DNA of 64,000 nucleotides, from NCBI RefSeq assembly GCF_039531695.1, contig NZ_BAAAQN010000016.1:62001-126000 (forward strand). The letters are read 5' to 3'. This stretch comes from Catenulispora yoronensis. GTDB taxonomy: Bacteria; Actinomycetota; Actinomycetes; Streptomycetales; Catenulisporaceae. The notes below the pieces were generated by a model. It did not search any database, was not told where the DNA came from, and worked only from the letters and a program-made list of their open reading frames with translations. Both the position numbers and the translations under genes were made by a program. Shown one piece after another: positions 33,952-43,195 of this stretch (position 1 is its first letter; each line of letters starts with the position of its first letter).

Positions 33952-35786
33952 CCGCGCAGGAACGGCAGATCGAACAAATGCTGCGCGAGGAGCCGCCCGC
34001 TGGGCACGGAATCCCAAGCCGACGCGGCCTGCGCGATCGCGGGCAGAGCGGCGGCGGCCTGCTCGCCGACGCCCGGCTTGATGTAGACCCGCATCCAGTA
34101 CCCCGGGCCGTACATCACCGAGCCGGCGAGGCGGAAGTGCCCGGCGTCGGCCTGCCGCAGGACCGGTCCGGTCGACGTGTCGCCCCACCAAGGGCTGCCC
34201 TGGTACGGATCGGTCGCGCCCACGACGAGCGCCACCAGGCGGTCGGTCTGCGCGGCGGGCAGCTGGCGCGAGTAGAAGGGGTCGGCGATGCCGGACAGGT
34301 CGAGGACCTGCTGATCGGGACGCAGCTGGTTGGAGAACACCCCGACATCGGTCGCCGCGATGACCCCGGACAGCGTCGGATCGCTGGCGATCGCCTTCCC
34401 GATGGCCTGATGGGCCGCCCGGAGGTGATAGCGGTAGGACGCCCAGTCCATGACCTGGTTGACGCTGACGGTGGAGACGGCGATCACCAGGCCCACCGCG
34501 GCGACGACGACCGGGGAGGACTTACCCGAGATCCACACCACCGCGGCGCACACGCCCGCCGTCAGCGCGGCCAGGACCGCCAGGCCCGCTCCCACCTGGT
34601 CGGGGGTCACCGCGATGAAGGCTGTCAGCGCGCAGATCGCCACGGCGAGGCCGCTCCATCGGGCGGAAGGAGCACTGTTCACCGCGTGCGCCGATCCTGG
34701 AGCCCCCGGATCACTCTTGGCGGCGGACAAGGGGCGGGACAGCAGCACCAACGGGACGGGGAACAACACCTGCCACCGGAACCTGTTCCCAAAGTCCATG
34801 GACAACGCGGACTGGTGGTACAAGAGGACGAAGACCAGGGCACTGACAGCGGCCAGGACGGCAGGCGTCACGTCGCGCCACGGAGACACCGGCGCGCTCG
34901 ACACCTCGGCGCCGTCGAGACGGCCGAGATACAGCCGGCGCGCGGTCTCGGCGAACGCGATGCCGACTGCCAGTACGACCAGCAGGCGGCCGCCATCGGC
35001 GCCCGCCTTGCTCAGCACGGCGGGATCGGCCAGCCAGGACCCTGACTTCACGTGGTAGGAGTTCGGGAAGAACGAGGAGAAGTACATGGCCCGCATCGCC
35101 CAGTAGACGGCCAGGCCCGAGGCCAGCGCGATCCCGGCGACGGCGTCGGCGCGCCGGCGCGTCAAGTGATAGCACCAGACCACGGCGACCAGGCTGTACA
35201 GGATCCCCTCCGGCCGCGTGAAACCCAGCGCCGCGGCGATGAGATAGCCGGAGAACCCGATCCGGCCCCGGGTGTACAGCAGGCCGAACAACCAAGCGAT
35301 CAGAAGCGCGAAGACCGCGGTCTCCAGCCCGGAGAACAAGTGCACGAAGAAGATCGGGTTCGCCAGGACGCAGGCGACCAGGAGAAGCCTCTGAACAGGC
35401 GGGACCGGCAGTGAACGGACCACAGCCAGGTACCCGGCCACGAAGGCCAGGGACAGCAGCTTGTAGAAGGGCTCGGCCGGCAGCCCGACGGCCGCCGGCA
35501 GCGCCGAGAGCGCGGCGTACGCCGGGTCGCTGTAGGCCTCGACGCGGTTCTGGGCGGTGACGTTCCAGTTCCATACGCCGTGCACCAGGTTCTGGCCGTA
35601 GCGCCACGCGATGAAGGCGTCGTCGACGGTGAATCTGATCAGCACGAATGTGAGAACACACCCGATCGCAGCGAGGCCCGCCATGGCTACGCGGTAGAGG
35701 TCGAAGTCCGCCGCCGGCGCGCGCTGGGCCCAGGGTTCCGCGACCGGAGCGCCGGTTCCGCGCTCGGTGTCCAAAGGTGCTGTCAT
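33948..35786 (-). CDS. Polytopic GT-C glycosyltransferase (AftB-like arabinosyl/mannosyltransferase type)
   Basis: Predicted ~612-residue integral membrane protein with about ten hydrophobic helices and a soluble C-terminal domain (~460-600) on the outer face. The first loop carries the GT-C signature VDDAFIAWRY, followed by NRVEAYSDPAYAAL, which resembles mycobacterial AftB-type transferases using polyprenyl-phosphate sugars. It is coupled to the epimerase gene by ATGA and lies in an envelope glycan cluster. Acceptor and donor are unknown. ATG 35786 and ATG 35798 are both possible; neither has a strong ribosome site. Confidence 0.7.
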   Translation of the reverse strand: MTAPLDTERGTGAPVAEPWAQRAPAADFDLYRVAMAGLAAIGCVLTFVLIRFTVDDAFIAWRYGQNLVHGVWNWNVTAQNRVEAYSDPAYAALSALPAAVGLPAEPFYKLLSLAFVAGYLAVVRSLPVPPVQRLLLVACVLANPIFFVHLFSGLETAVFALLIAWLFGLLYTRGRIGFSGYLIAAALGFTRPEGILYSLVAVVWCYHLTRRRADAVAGIALASGLAVYWAMRAMYFSSFFPNSYHVKSGSWLADPAVLSKAGADGGRLLVVLAVGIAFAETARRLYLGRLDGAEVSSAPVSPWRDVTPAVLAAVSALVFVLLYHQSALSMDFGNRFRWQVLFPVPLVLLSRPLSAAKSDPGAPGSAHAVNSAPSARWSGLAVAICALTAFIAVTPDQVGAGLAVLAALTAGVCAAVVWISGKSSPVVVAAVGLVIAVSTVSVNQVMDWASYRYHLRAAHQAIGKAIASDPTLSGVIAATDVGVFSNQLRPDQQVLDLSGIADPFYSRQLPAAQTDRLVALVVGATDPYQGSPWWGDTSTGPVLRQADAGHFRLAGSVMYGPGYWMRVYIKPGVGEQAAAALPAIAQAASAWDSVPSGRLLAQHLFDLPFLRG

Positions 35787-36006
35787 AGCGTGTAGCATGA
35801 CATAACCCTGAATCAGTGCTTTTGTATTGATACGTGTCGCTTTGGTGTACCCCGTCGGCAGGCCTCGTCGCCCCGCCTTGGCGCCGGGTGGATTGCGCCG
35901 TATGGGTTAGGCGCCACGTTCATTAGGGCCGTTTGTGCATAATTTGTCGGTATTTTGACTACTACGATCGTGTCCACGGTCTGGCGGAGGCGAAAAGGAG
36001 AGCCCG

Positions 36007-36207
36007 ATGTACGGGAGACCAGGCAGGGCCGTGGGTCTGTTGGCCGTCGGCGGCCTCGCCGATCACGACTGGCCGAGACGGTCCGGCGGTCTCGCGGCCA
36101 CCGGCGCCTCCGACATCGCGATCCTTCTCGCCCTCGCCGCCGCAGTCACCCTGATCGGCCTGTGCCTGTACCGGACCTCGTTCGTGCAGCGCAAGGAGCG
36201 CGGGTGA
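36007..36207 (+). CDS. Tiny LAATG-tailed membrane/wall protein
   Basis: Predicted 66-residue protein. It is almost entirely a sorting-signal module: LAATG at about residues 30-34, a hydrophobic stretch of ~20 residues (IAILLALAAAVTLIGLCLY) and a basic tail RTSFVQRKERG. The N-terminal 29 residues are short and Gly/Arg-rich with no convincing signal peptide. AAAGGAG seven bases before ATG 36007 and a GTGA overlap with the next gene support it as a real gene. LAXTG tails in actinobacteria (for example chaplins) are sortase substrates. Here the next gene is an exosortase-like membrane protein, so it may be its dedicated substrate or accessory subunit. Confidence 0.7.
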   Translation: MYGRPGRAVGLLAVGGLADHDWPRRSGGLAATGASDIAILLALAAAVTLIGLCLYRTSFVQRKERG

Positions 36208-36779
36208 AGGATGCGGTGGCCGGAACGTGCGCCATCGCCTCCGCGAAACGCCCCATGCCGGACGCGGCGCGCATCGTCGCCGCCGCTGTCGCGGTCTCCG
36301 GGGCGATCCTGGTCGCGCTCGGTCTGCTCCGGGGACAAGCGCTGGAAACGCGGGCGCTGACGGCGGCACTGGGCGTCCTGCCAGGCCACCGTACGGTTCT
36401 GGCGTCGGGAGAGTACGGGAGCGTCCTCGAACTCCGCCACGCCGGTCAGGTGACGCGGGTGGCCCCGTCGGCGGCGCTGGGCCGCGGCGGGCCGCTGATC
36501 GTCGTCGGGGCCGCGCTGGTCACGGCCATGCTCGCGCTGGCCGGCGGGATCCGCCTGCGCCGCCTGGCCGGCGCGCTGTCGGCCGCCGTCGCCGTGGCGG
36601 CGATCGTCGACGTGCTGCGCCTGGCGCTCACCATCGCCCTCGTGGCGGCCTGGGGACCGCGCGCCGGGCTCGGCTGGTCCCAGACCTTCTTCGGCGCCCT
36701 TCTGACCCTGGTCGGCATGACGGCGGGCGCGTGGCTGTATTCCCGACTCGTGCGCCGGGGCCCGACACCGGTGCGATGA
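36204..36779 (+). CDS. Exosortase/archaeosortase-like membrane protein, degenerate active site
   Basis: Predicted 191-residue membrane protein with about five hydrophobic segments. The plan resembles the C-terminal core of exosortases: a short beta region (HRTVLASGEYGSVLELRHAG), a segment where the catalytic Cys usually follows a T/A-P-S turn (here RVAPSAALG, Ala instead of Cys at ~90), a helix with an invariant-like Arg (DVLRLAL, Arg139), and a last helix pair where the usual His is replaced (GWSQTFFG, Gln160). It may be non-catalytic or only distantly related. GTG 36204 overlaps the stop of the LAATG gene and AAGGAG lies in that gene. Adjacent to a GT2, so a glycan-export role is also possible. 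Confidence 0.5.
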   Translation: MKDAVAGTCAIASAKRPMPDAARIVAAAVAVSGAILVALGLLRGQALETRALTAALGVLPGHRTVLASGEYGSVLELRHAGQVTRVAPSAALGRGGPLIVVGAALVTAMLALAGGIRLRRLAGALSAAVAVAAIVDVLRLALTIALVAAWGPRAGLGWSQTFFGALLTLVGMTAGAWLYSRLVRRGPTPVR

Positions 36780-36814
36780 GCACTTCTGAGCATCTCTGAG
36801 AGGCGATTCCTGCG

Positions 36815-38227
36815 GTGGACGCGCTCGAAGTCTGCATCACCGTGTCCGTGCTCCTCGGATACGGGTTCCTCTGGTACGTCGTCAGCCTGGTCTGGGCCTT
36901 CCTCCGGATCCGTCCCGACGTGCCCGCCGACCCGGACAGCCTGTCCTGGCACTTCTTCGTGCCCTGCCGGGACGAGGCGGCGGTGATCGGCCCGACCCTC
37001 GCCTATCTCCGGAGCACGTTCCCGGCGGCGGTCTGCTGGGTCGTGGACGACGATTCGACCGACGCCACCTGCTCGATCGTCGCCGAGATCGGCCGCTCGG
37101 ACCCGGGGGTGCGCCTGGTCCGCCGCCGGCTTCCGCAGGCGCGGACCGGCAAGGGCGACGCGCTCAACGCGGCGTACCGGGCCCTGTGCGCCGATCTGGA
37201 GCCGACCACCGATCACGCCACCGTGGTCGTCTGCGTCGTGGACGCGGACGGGCGGCCCTCGCCCGAAACGCTGGCGGTCTGCGCCGGTCCGCGCCTGCTG
37301 GGCGATCCGGCGACCGGCGCGGCGCAGATCGAGGTGCGCATGTCCAACCGCGCGGCCAGCAGGCCGCTGCCCGGCAGGGGACTGATCACCAATGTCGCCG
37401 CCGGCCTGCTGGCCCGGCTCCAGGACATCGAGTTCCGGTGCCCGATCTCGGCGATGCAGACGCTGCGGGCGTGGTGCCGGACGGTGAACCTGGGCGGCAA
37501 CGGCCAACTGGTCCGGCTCAGCGCGCTGGACAGCCTGGACGACGAGCACGACGGCGGCCCCTGGGGCAACGCGCTGCTGGAGGATTACGAGATCGGGCTC
37601 CGGCTGATGCTGGCGGGCTGGGACATCGCCTATACCACCAGCGCCTGGGTCGACCAGGAAGCGTTGTGGAGTCTGCGCACACTGATGGTCCAGCGGACGC
37701 GGTGGGCCCAAGGCTCCATGCAGTGCCTGCGCTACCTTCCCCGGATCTGGCGCAGCCCGCACTTCGGCAACGCGGGACTGTTCGAGGTCACCTACTTCAT
37801 GCTCCAGCCCTGGATGCAACTGGTGGGCGCGGTTGTCTACCCCATCCCGTTCATCGCGTTCGCGTACGCGGCTGCCTGCGCCCCGGAGGCCACGCAGCAG
37901 TTCCTGCGCGACGGCGGCGCGGCCATGCTCCTGCTGTATTCCGTGATCGCCGTTGGCGAGTTCGCTGTGTGGGGTGTGGTCTACCGAGTGCGCTGCGAGA
38001 CCAAGCTGTCGCGGCGCTACTCGCTGGCCGTCGGCTTGGCCATGATGGCCTACTCATTCCTCGGATATGCCATTGCTTGGCGCGCTTTCGCCCGCCTCGT
38101 CACCGGCCGCACCTCCTGGCCCAAGACACCGCGCAACGCGGAACTGGTGCGGCCTCGGGAGCATGCGGACATTCCGGCCGGCGCGCCGGTCTCCGTCTCC
38201 GGTGCGCAACGGCACGGCGCGACGTGA
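36815..38227 (+). CDS. Processive family 2 glycosyltransferase (cellulose-synthase-like)
   Basis: Predicted 470-residue membrane enzyme. One N-terminal helix (~5-30) precedes a cytoplasmic GT-A domain (~45-300) with VDDDSTD (78-82), DAD (143-145), ED (256-257) and QRTRW (293-297), the D,D,D,QxxRW set of processive beta-glycan synthases such as hyaluronan or cellulose synthases. Three to four C-terminal helices follow (~315-430). The family extends a polysaccharide from UDP-sugars while moving it across the membrane. GTG 36815 follows GAGAGG. It couples to the next gene by a GTGA overlap. The polymer is unknown. Confidence 0.85.
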   Translation: MDALEVCITVSVLLGYGFLWYVVSLVWAFLRIRPDVPADPDSLSWHFFVPCRDEAAVIGPTLAYLRSTFPAAVCWVVDDDSTDATCSIVAEIGRSDPGVRLVRRRLPQARTGKGDALNAAYRALCADLEPTTDHATVVVCVVDADGRPSPETLAVCAGPRLLGDPATGAAQIEVRMSNRAASRPLPGRGLITNVAAGLLARLQDIEFRCPISAMQTLRAWCRTVNLGGNGQLVRLSALDSLDDEHDGGPWGNALLEDYEIGLRLMLAGWDIAYTTSAWVDQEALWSLRTLMVQRTRWAQGSMQCLRYLPRIWRSPHFGNAGLFEVTYFMLQPWMQLVGAVVYPIPFIAFAYAAACAPEATQQFLRDGGAAMLLLYSVIAVGEFAVWGVVYRVRCETKLSRRYSLAVGLAMMAYSFLGYAIAWRAFARLVTGRTSWPKTPRNAELVRPREHADIPAGAPVSVSGAQRHGAT

Positions 38228-39213
38228 CGGACGCGCGGCCGGGACGGTTGGTTTGGTCGGGACCGGCGGGATGCTCGCGACGGCCGGGTCGGCGGGGACG
38301 GCCGACGGCGGCATTCGTGGCCTGCGTGGTGATGTCCGCCCTGCTGACGACGTCGTGCGCCGTGCCCCGAGTGGACCGGCTGGGGCTGGGGATCGGGGAC
38401 TTCGCCACCACCTGGACCGTCGGATCGTGCCATCGGATGGCCCAGTTCATGGAGACCGATCCCGTCTACAACACCGATTCCTCGCCCGCAGTGCCCTGCG
38501 ACAGTCCGCATTCCAGCGAGACGTTCGCCGTGGCCTCGCTGACCGGGGCCGTCGCCGCGGCGGCCCAGCGGCCCAGTCCGCTCCTGATCCGCCCGGCGAT
38601 GGTCGCGGCCTGCGCCGGCACGGGAATGATCGACTACCTCGGCGCGCAGCCGGTCGACGCCCTCCGCGACGTCAGCATCATGCCGGTGGTGCCCACCGAG
38701 CCCGAATGGCGGCGCGGCGTCCGCACGGTCAGGTGCGACATCCTCCTCGGGCCGCGTACCCGGCAGGGGGTCGCGATGATTTCCCAGACCTTGCGCGGCG
38801 TGCTCACCGAGGACGTCGGCGCCCGGTTCCGGGTGTGCTCCCTCGGCCCGGTCCAGGTCGGCTGCGACCGGCCGCACGACGCGGAGCTCGTACGGCCCAC
38901 GATCGCCGTCAGCGGCGCCGACCTCGCCCACCGCACTCGGGCCGCGATCGCCGCGTCGGTCTACGCGGCGTGCATCGGACCGGTGTCCGCGTACCTCGGC
39001 ACGCCGCTGACCGACCGCCCCGATCTGGCCGTCCGCGCGCGGATCCCCGGGGAACCGCCGTTGACGGACAGCCGTGACGGGACCTGCTGGGTCGGCCCGG
39101 CCAGGCCCGGCCGAGCGGTCACGGGGAGCGTGCGGAGCAGAGTCCCGATGATCGAGCGGAACAGAGTCCCGATGAGCGCGCCGAACAGAGTCCCGGGGGA
39201 GGCTGCCCGATGA
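38224..39213 (+). CDS. Lipoprotein with two septum-formation-type domains
   Basis: Predicted 329-residue exported lipoprotein. An Arg-rich start, hydrophobic helix and lipobox L-T-T-S-C (Cys45) precede two similar Cys-containing modules: GSCHRMAQ...VPCDSPHSSETFAVA (~65-110) and FRVCSLGPVQVGCDRPHDAELV (~200-222). The C-x(n)-[VP]-x-C-[DS]-x-P-H-x-x-E pattern is that of the septum-formation domain family. The tail has three NRVPM-like repeats. GTG 38224 overlaps the GT2 stop and the 3' end overlaps the next start, so it belongs to the glycan operon. It may assist the synthase at the outer membrane face or in the wall. Confidence 0.7.
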   Translation: MTDARPGRLVWSGPAGCSRRPGRRGRPTAAFVACVVMSALLTTSCAVPRVDRLGLGIGDFATTWTVGSCHRMAQFMETDPVYNTDSSPAVPCDSPHSSETFAVASLTGAVAAAAQRPSPLLIRPAMVAACAGTGMIDYLGAQPVDALRDVSIMPVVPTEPEWRRGVRTVRCDILLGPRTRQGVAMISQTLRGVLTEDVGARFRVCSLGPVQVGCDRPHDAELVRPTIAVSGADLAHRTRAAIAASVYAACIGPVSAYLGTPLTDRPDLAVRARIPGEPPLTDSRDGTCWVGPARPGRAVTGSVRSRVPMIERNRVPMSAPNRVPGEAAR

Positions 39214-40889
39214 GTGGTCCTGACGCCGCGCCGCGGGTGCCGGCCGGTGCCGCCGTCGACCGTCTCGTCGGTTCCGTCGGCCGCCTCGGGGACGGACTCA
39301 GGCGCGGCGCCCGCGTCGCACAGGCGCATCCGGCGTCGAGCACCGGCCTGGCCTGGACGCTGCTCATCCTGCTGCGTCTGTTCGTCGGCGGCATGGTGGG
39401 CCTGGCCGACAACTACGACGGCCACCGCCTGATGTGCCAGCTCGGCGTGGCCCCGGAACCCATTCCCGACGGCCAGTCCCTCTGGGCCTTCGCCGCCCCG
39501 CGCTACGACGCCTACACCTGGTACGGCGAGGCGTGCAGCGCCGGCGGGACCGGACAGCCGTACCTCACCACCGCCGTCATTCCGTTGTGGATCGCCAAAG
39601 TGCTCACCACGGCTTTTGGCGCTCCACTGTTCGGACCGCACGACGTGCTCGATCTGCGCGTGCTCGGCGTCGTGTACGCGGCGCTGGTCGGAGTCGCCCT
39701 CGGCTGGTGCGTCCGCGAACTGCCGGGCTCGGTCTGGGTCCGGGTCGTGGTGGCGAGCGGGATCGGTGTGGTCGCGTCCGACAGTGCGATCGCTCCGGAC
39801 TTCATCTCGCCGCTGTCGGATCCCGCAGGTGTGATCGGGCTGCTTTTCGTTGTCCCGGCGTTGTTGAGGTTGCTGCGCGTGGAGACAGTCCGATGGCGCG
39901 AGATCGCGGCCATGGTCGCCGTGGCTTTGTGGACGGTCGGTGCGAAGACCCAGATGGTGAGCGTCTTGGTCGCGGTCGTCCCGGCCTTGCTGATGCGTCC
40001 GACCGCGATTCCGGCCGCTGTCGAGCGCCTGGTGCGCGGCGCGGGTGGGCGCTGGGCGAAGCCGGTGTCGGCGATCTGCGCAAGGGCGCTGGGCGCGGCC
40101 GCCTGCCTGGTGCTCGTGATGTTCGCTGTCGGGTTCCAGATGACGCAGCCTCGGTGGCTCAATGAGATCGTGCTGTACAACGGGGTCTTCCAGGAGATCC
40201 TCGGGCACAGCGATGACGTTCCCGGAGACTTGCGGGCCCTCGGCTTGAGCCCCACGCTCGCCTCCGCCGCCGGGGCGACCATCGTCTCTTCCGACAGCGC
40301 CGCGACTCTGCCGGCCTACTCCGACTTCCTCGACCACGCCTCCTTCGACAGCGAACTGCGTTTCTACGCGACGCACCCCACGCGATTGATCGGAGTAGCG
40401 GATCGCGGACTGATCGGTTTGTCCAAGGCGCGACCTCCTTACCTCGGCACCTATCCGGCCGGCTCCGGTCATCAGCCCTATGCCAAGGAATGCCGAGTCT
40501 GTGTCGCGGAGGCCGCGTTCACGATGGCTGAGCCTTTCCGCTGGATCGTGTTTCCCGCTCTTTGGCTGGGCTCGATCGCCGTGGGAATGTATGTCGCGGT
40601 TCGTGGACGCCGCTGCGGCGCCGCTCTGTCGACGGGTTATGTGCTCATGACCGCGAGTCTGGCCTCGGCCGCGCAGTTCTGGATCGTCATGTTCAGCGAG
40701 GGCGACAGCGACGTGGCCAAGCACATGGTCTTCACGGTGTTCGGCATCTGCCTGCTCGGGCCCTTGCTGCTCGCCGCGCTCGTCGGATTCGATCAAGCGA
40801 CGGCGACGGCGACGGATCCGAGGCTTCCCGATGGGCGAGTGCGGTCCGAGGCGGAGGCCGAGGCCTCGCCGGCTCTCAGTGCGCCGTAA
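39210..40889 (+). CDS. Polytopic membrane protein, WsfD-like glycan hexose transferase family
   Basis: Predicted 559-residue protein with about ten membrane helices. The first extracytoplasmic loop has VGLADNYDGHRLMCQLGV, an acidic DNYDGHR motif that recalls the first-loop D/E motif of GT-C enzymes and the membrane family annotated as WsfD-type glycan hexose transferases. A large outer loop (~350-440) is rich in Pro and contains CRVC. The C-terminus is a charged tail. ATG 39210 has GGGGGAGG seven bases upstream and overlaps the previous stop. Probably adds a sugar to the glycan made by this operon; assignment is by motif and context only. Confidence 0.6.
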   Translation: MSGPDAAPRVPAGAAVDRLVGSVGRLGDGLRRGARVAQAHPASSTGLAWTLLILLRLFVGGMVGLADNYDGHRLMCQLGVAPEPIPDGQSLWAFAAPRYDAYTWYGEACSAGGTGQPYLTTAVIPLWIAKVLTTAFGAPLFGPHDVLDLRVLGVVYAALVGVALGWCVRELPGSVWVRVVVASGIGVVASDSAIAPDFISPLSDPAGVIGLLFVVPALLRLLRVETVRWREIAAMVAVALWTVGAKTQMVSVLVAVVPALLMRPTAIPAAVERLVRGAGGRWAKPVSAICARALGAAACLVLVMFAVGFQMTQPRWLNEIVLYNGVFQEILGHSDDVPGDLRALGLSPTLASAAGATIVSSDSAATLPAYSDFLDHASFDSELRFYATHPTRLIGVADRGLIGLSKARPPYLGTYPAGSGHQPYAKECRVCVAEAAFTMAEPFRWIVFPALWLGSIAVGMYVAVRGRRCGAALSTGYVLMTASLASAAQFWIVMFSEGDSDVAKHMVFTVFGICLLGPLLLAALVGFDQATATATDPRLPDGRVRSEAEAEASPALSAP

Positions 40890-40952
40890 ACTCGCCAAGG
40901 AGACATTTCGCCACGTTTTACCCTTCGACGGCCCTACGCGGCGAAACGAGTT
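40888..40952. terminator. Bulged inverted repeat between convergent genes
   Basis: AACTCG and TTTCGCC (40889-40894, 40906-40912) pair with GGCGAAACGAGTT (40940-40952), leaving an 11-nt bulge and a 27-nt loop. The position between genes ending at 40889 and 40985 suggests a terminator. Confidence 0.5.
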
Positions 40953-40984
40953 CACCCCGCTCGGCATTGTCATCGGATGCTGAT

Positions 40985-42922
40985 TCAAGGGGATGCGTAA
41001 GTGAATTGATCGGCTCCGGTGACGGCGCTGGTGCCGACGTCCGTGGTGACCGTGACGTCGACCGGTCCGCCCGAGGTGTTCGAACCTGTTGTCCCGGCTG
41101 CGGGCGTCATGGTCGACGACCACGCGGGGGCGACGACGGTGATCTGCGTGTCGGAGTCCAGCGTGTACGGCACCGCCAAGCCGCCGAACGCCACGCGGAA
41201 CGTGCCGGTGAACCGCATGCCGCGGATCGTGACCGTGGTGCCGCCGGTGTTCGGGCCCGTGGACGGGCTCACCGAGCCGATCACCGGTACGGGGGAGAAG
41301 AACGTGAATTGGCCGGCCGGGACGGAGGCGTTGACGCCGGCGGAGTTGGTGACCGTGACGTTCACCGTGCCGTTGGTCTGCGCCCTCGTTACGGCGGTGA
41401 CCTGGGTGTCGGAGTCCACGGTGAACGAGGCGGCCGCGGTTCCGCCGAAGTACACCGCCTGGGTCGTGGACAGATCGGTGCCCCTGATGATGACCGTGGT
41501 GCCGCCGCTGGACACGCCGCTGGACGGGGTCAGGCTGCCTATGGTCGGCGGCGCCTCCAGATACGTGTACTGATCGGCTGGTCCGACCGCGCTCGTGCCG
41601 TTGTCGTTGGAGACGGTGACGTCGACGGTGCGGAATACCTGCGGCGGGGCGACGGCGGTGATCTGCGTGTCGGAGTCGACGGTGTAGCTGAGCGCCGGGA
41701 TCCCGCCGAACGTGACGGAGGTGGCGCCGGAGCCGCCGACGAACGGGCCGCCGGTGACGACGACGGTGCCGTGGCCGGCTTCGGGGCCCTGCGCGGGGCT
41801 GACCGCGGTCACCGTCGGGGCGATGGCGCCTCGGACGAACGCCACGCTGAGGCCCGGCCCCCTGAGCTGGGGCCCGTTGGGGATCGTGGCGATGCGCGTC
41901 CCGCTGGGAAGGTCGACCACGGCGATGCCGCCGGGTTTGCCGACGACGTCGTACATCGTCGTGCCGTCGGGTGCGAACGAAAGGGGGCTGGCGGTGCTGC
42001 CTTCACTGATGGCGCAGGTGAGTGCCAGCGTCCTGACAACCGACCGGCTTGCCAGACTCACGCCGACGATGCTGGTGCCGCCCATGCAGTAGTACACGGT
42101 CGTGCCGGACGGATCCAGCACGCCGGCGTCGGGCAGCCCGGTCGCGGGCAGGGCGATCGAACCGGTGACGGTACCGCTGGCGGTGTCGACCACGGTGATC
42201 GAGTTCGGACTCTCCCGGGGGACAAAGAGCGTCGACCCGTCCGGGCTCTCGACCAGCCCGCCGGCGAACCCGGTGACCGGAATCGAGCGGATGACCGCTC
42301 CGGTCGTGCTGTCGAACACGTTGATGGCGCTGGCGGCGTCCCGGTACCCGTAGTACGAGCTGTAGACCTTGGACCCGTCCGGCGAGTAAACCAGGCCACT
42401 GAAACCCTCAAGGCTGTTCTCGATGGCGGTGAGCGTCGCAGTCACCGTCGCGGTCGCGGTGTCGATCACCGTGACGGCACCGGAGCCGCAGCCGACCCAC
42501 AGCTGGCTGCCGTCCGGCTTCAGCGCTTCGAGTTCGGGATCGTCGCAGACCGGGATGGCATGCGTGACGGCGCTGGTGCCCGCGTCGATCACGTAGACCT
42601 TGTTCCCGGTGGAGGTCCCGCCGTAGCTGAGGGCGTACGCGGTGCGCCTGTCCGGACTGGCCAGAACCTGAACCGGGTTGTAGCCCAGCGGGATCGTGCC
42701 GACGACCGCGTCCGTGGCCACGTCCACCACCCGGACGTTCCCGGCCGAACCGCCGGCGGAGTCGGTGACGTAGGCCAGCGTCATCCCGGTAGCCGCGTGC
42801 GCAGGCGCCGCCGCCACCCCGACCACCCCGCCCGCGGCCAACCCGAGCGCACAACCCGCCGACGCCGATCTCCGCCAGACCCTTCCGAGCCTGGAAAACA
42901 CTGCTGGCGCTGATCCCGCCAT
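40985..42922 (-). CDS. Secreted YVTN beta-propeller with three IPT/TIG domains
   Basis: Predicted 645-residue exported protein. A long signal peptide ends near APAHA (43). Residues ~45-395 form a YVTN-type propeller with repeats such as VYVIDAGTSAV, VTVIDTATATVTATL and ITVVDTASGTVTGSI. Three IPT/TIG immunoglobulin-like modules follow (~400-490, ~490-570, ~570-645), each with the P-x-x-G-[PS]-x-x-GGTxVxIxG pattern and a YTxDSDTQI strand. No catalytic residues, LPXTG or lipobox, so it is likely released or non-covalently wall-bound. ATG 42922 has GGGGAGGGG just upstream; the open frame further upstream is GC-repeat DNA. Confidence 0.82.
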   Translation of the reverse strand: MAGSAPAVFSRLGRVWRRSASAGCALGLAAGGVVGVAAAPAHAATGMTLAYVTDSAGGSAGNVRVVDVATDAVVGTIPLGYNPVQVLASPDRRTAYALSYGGTSTGNKVYVIDAGTSAVTHAIPVCDDPELEALKPDGSQLWVGCGSGAVTVIDTATATVTATLTAIENSLEGFSGLVYSPDGSKVYSSYYGYRDAASAINVFDSTTGAVIRSIPVTGFAGGLVESPDGSTLFVPRESPNSITVVDTASGTVTGSIALPATGLPDAGVLDPSGTTVYYCMGGTSIVGVSLASRSVVRTLALTCAISEGSTASPLSFAPDGTTMYDVVGKPGGIAVVDLPSGTRIATIPNGPQLRGPGLSVAFVRGAIAPTVTAVSPAQGPEAGHGTVVVTGGPFVGGSGATSVTFGGIPALSYTVDSDTQITAVAPPQVFRTVDVTVSNDNGTSAVGPADQYTYLEAPPTIGSLTPSSGVSSGGTTVIIRGTDLSTTQAVYFGGTAAASFTVDSDTQVTAVTRAQTNGTVNVTVTNSAGVNASVPAGQFTFFSPVPVIGSVSPSTGPNTGGTTVTIRGMRFTGTFRVAFGGLAVPYTLDSDTQITVVAPAWSSTMTPAAGTTGSNTSGGPVDVTVTTDVGTSAVTGADQFTYASP

Positions 42923-43025
42923 GGGATCCCCTCCCCGGTACGGCGCCCACCCCGGCGCCCCGGACCGGGACGGCTTGACGCGGCGGCACGCCGGACGCCG
43001 GACACCACCGCCACGGAGGACCACG

Positions 43026-43070
43026 CCGCCCCACCCCGCGCCGCCCCACCCCGCGCCGGCCCGCCCCGCG
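43026..43070. repeat. Three 15-bp CCGCCCCACCCCGCG repeats
   Basis: Two perfect copies and one variant copy lie in the 273-bp gap upstream of the YVTN/IPT gene. Apart from this repeat the gap (42923-43195) holds the gene's leader and no further feature I can support. Confidence 0.9.
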
Positions 43071-43195
43071 CCGCACCCGAAACATTCCAGCCGATATCGC
43101 CTGGTTCGGGAAGGGGCTCGCACGCCAACTTAATCAGAGCTCGAACATTGCGATCGAGGGCTCATCGCGTCGGCATGAACTCCAGGCAGGACCTC

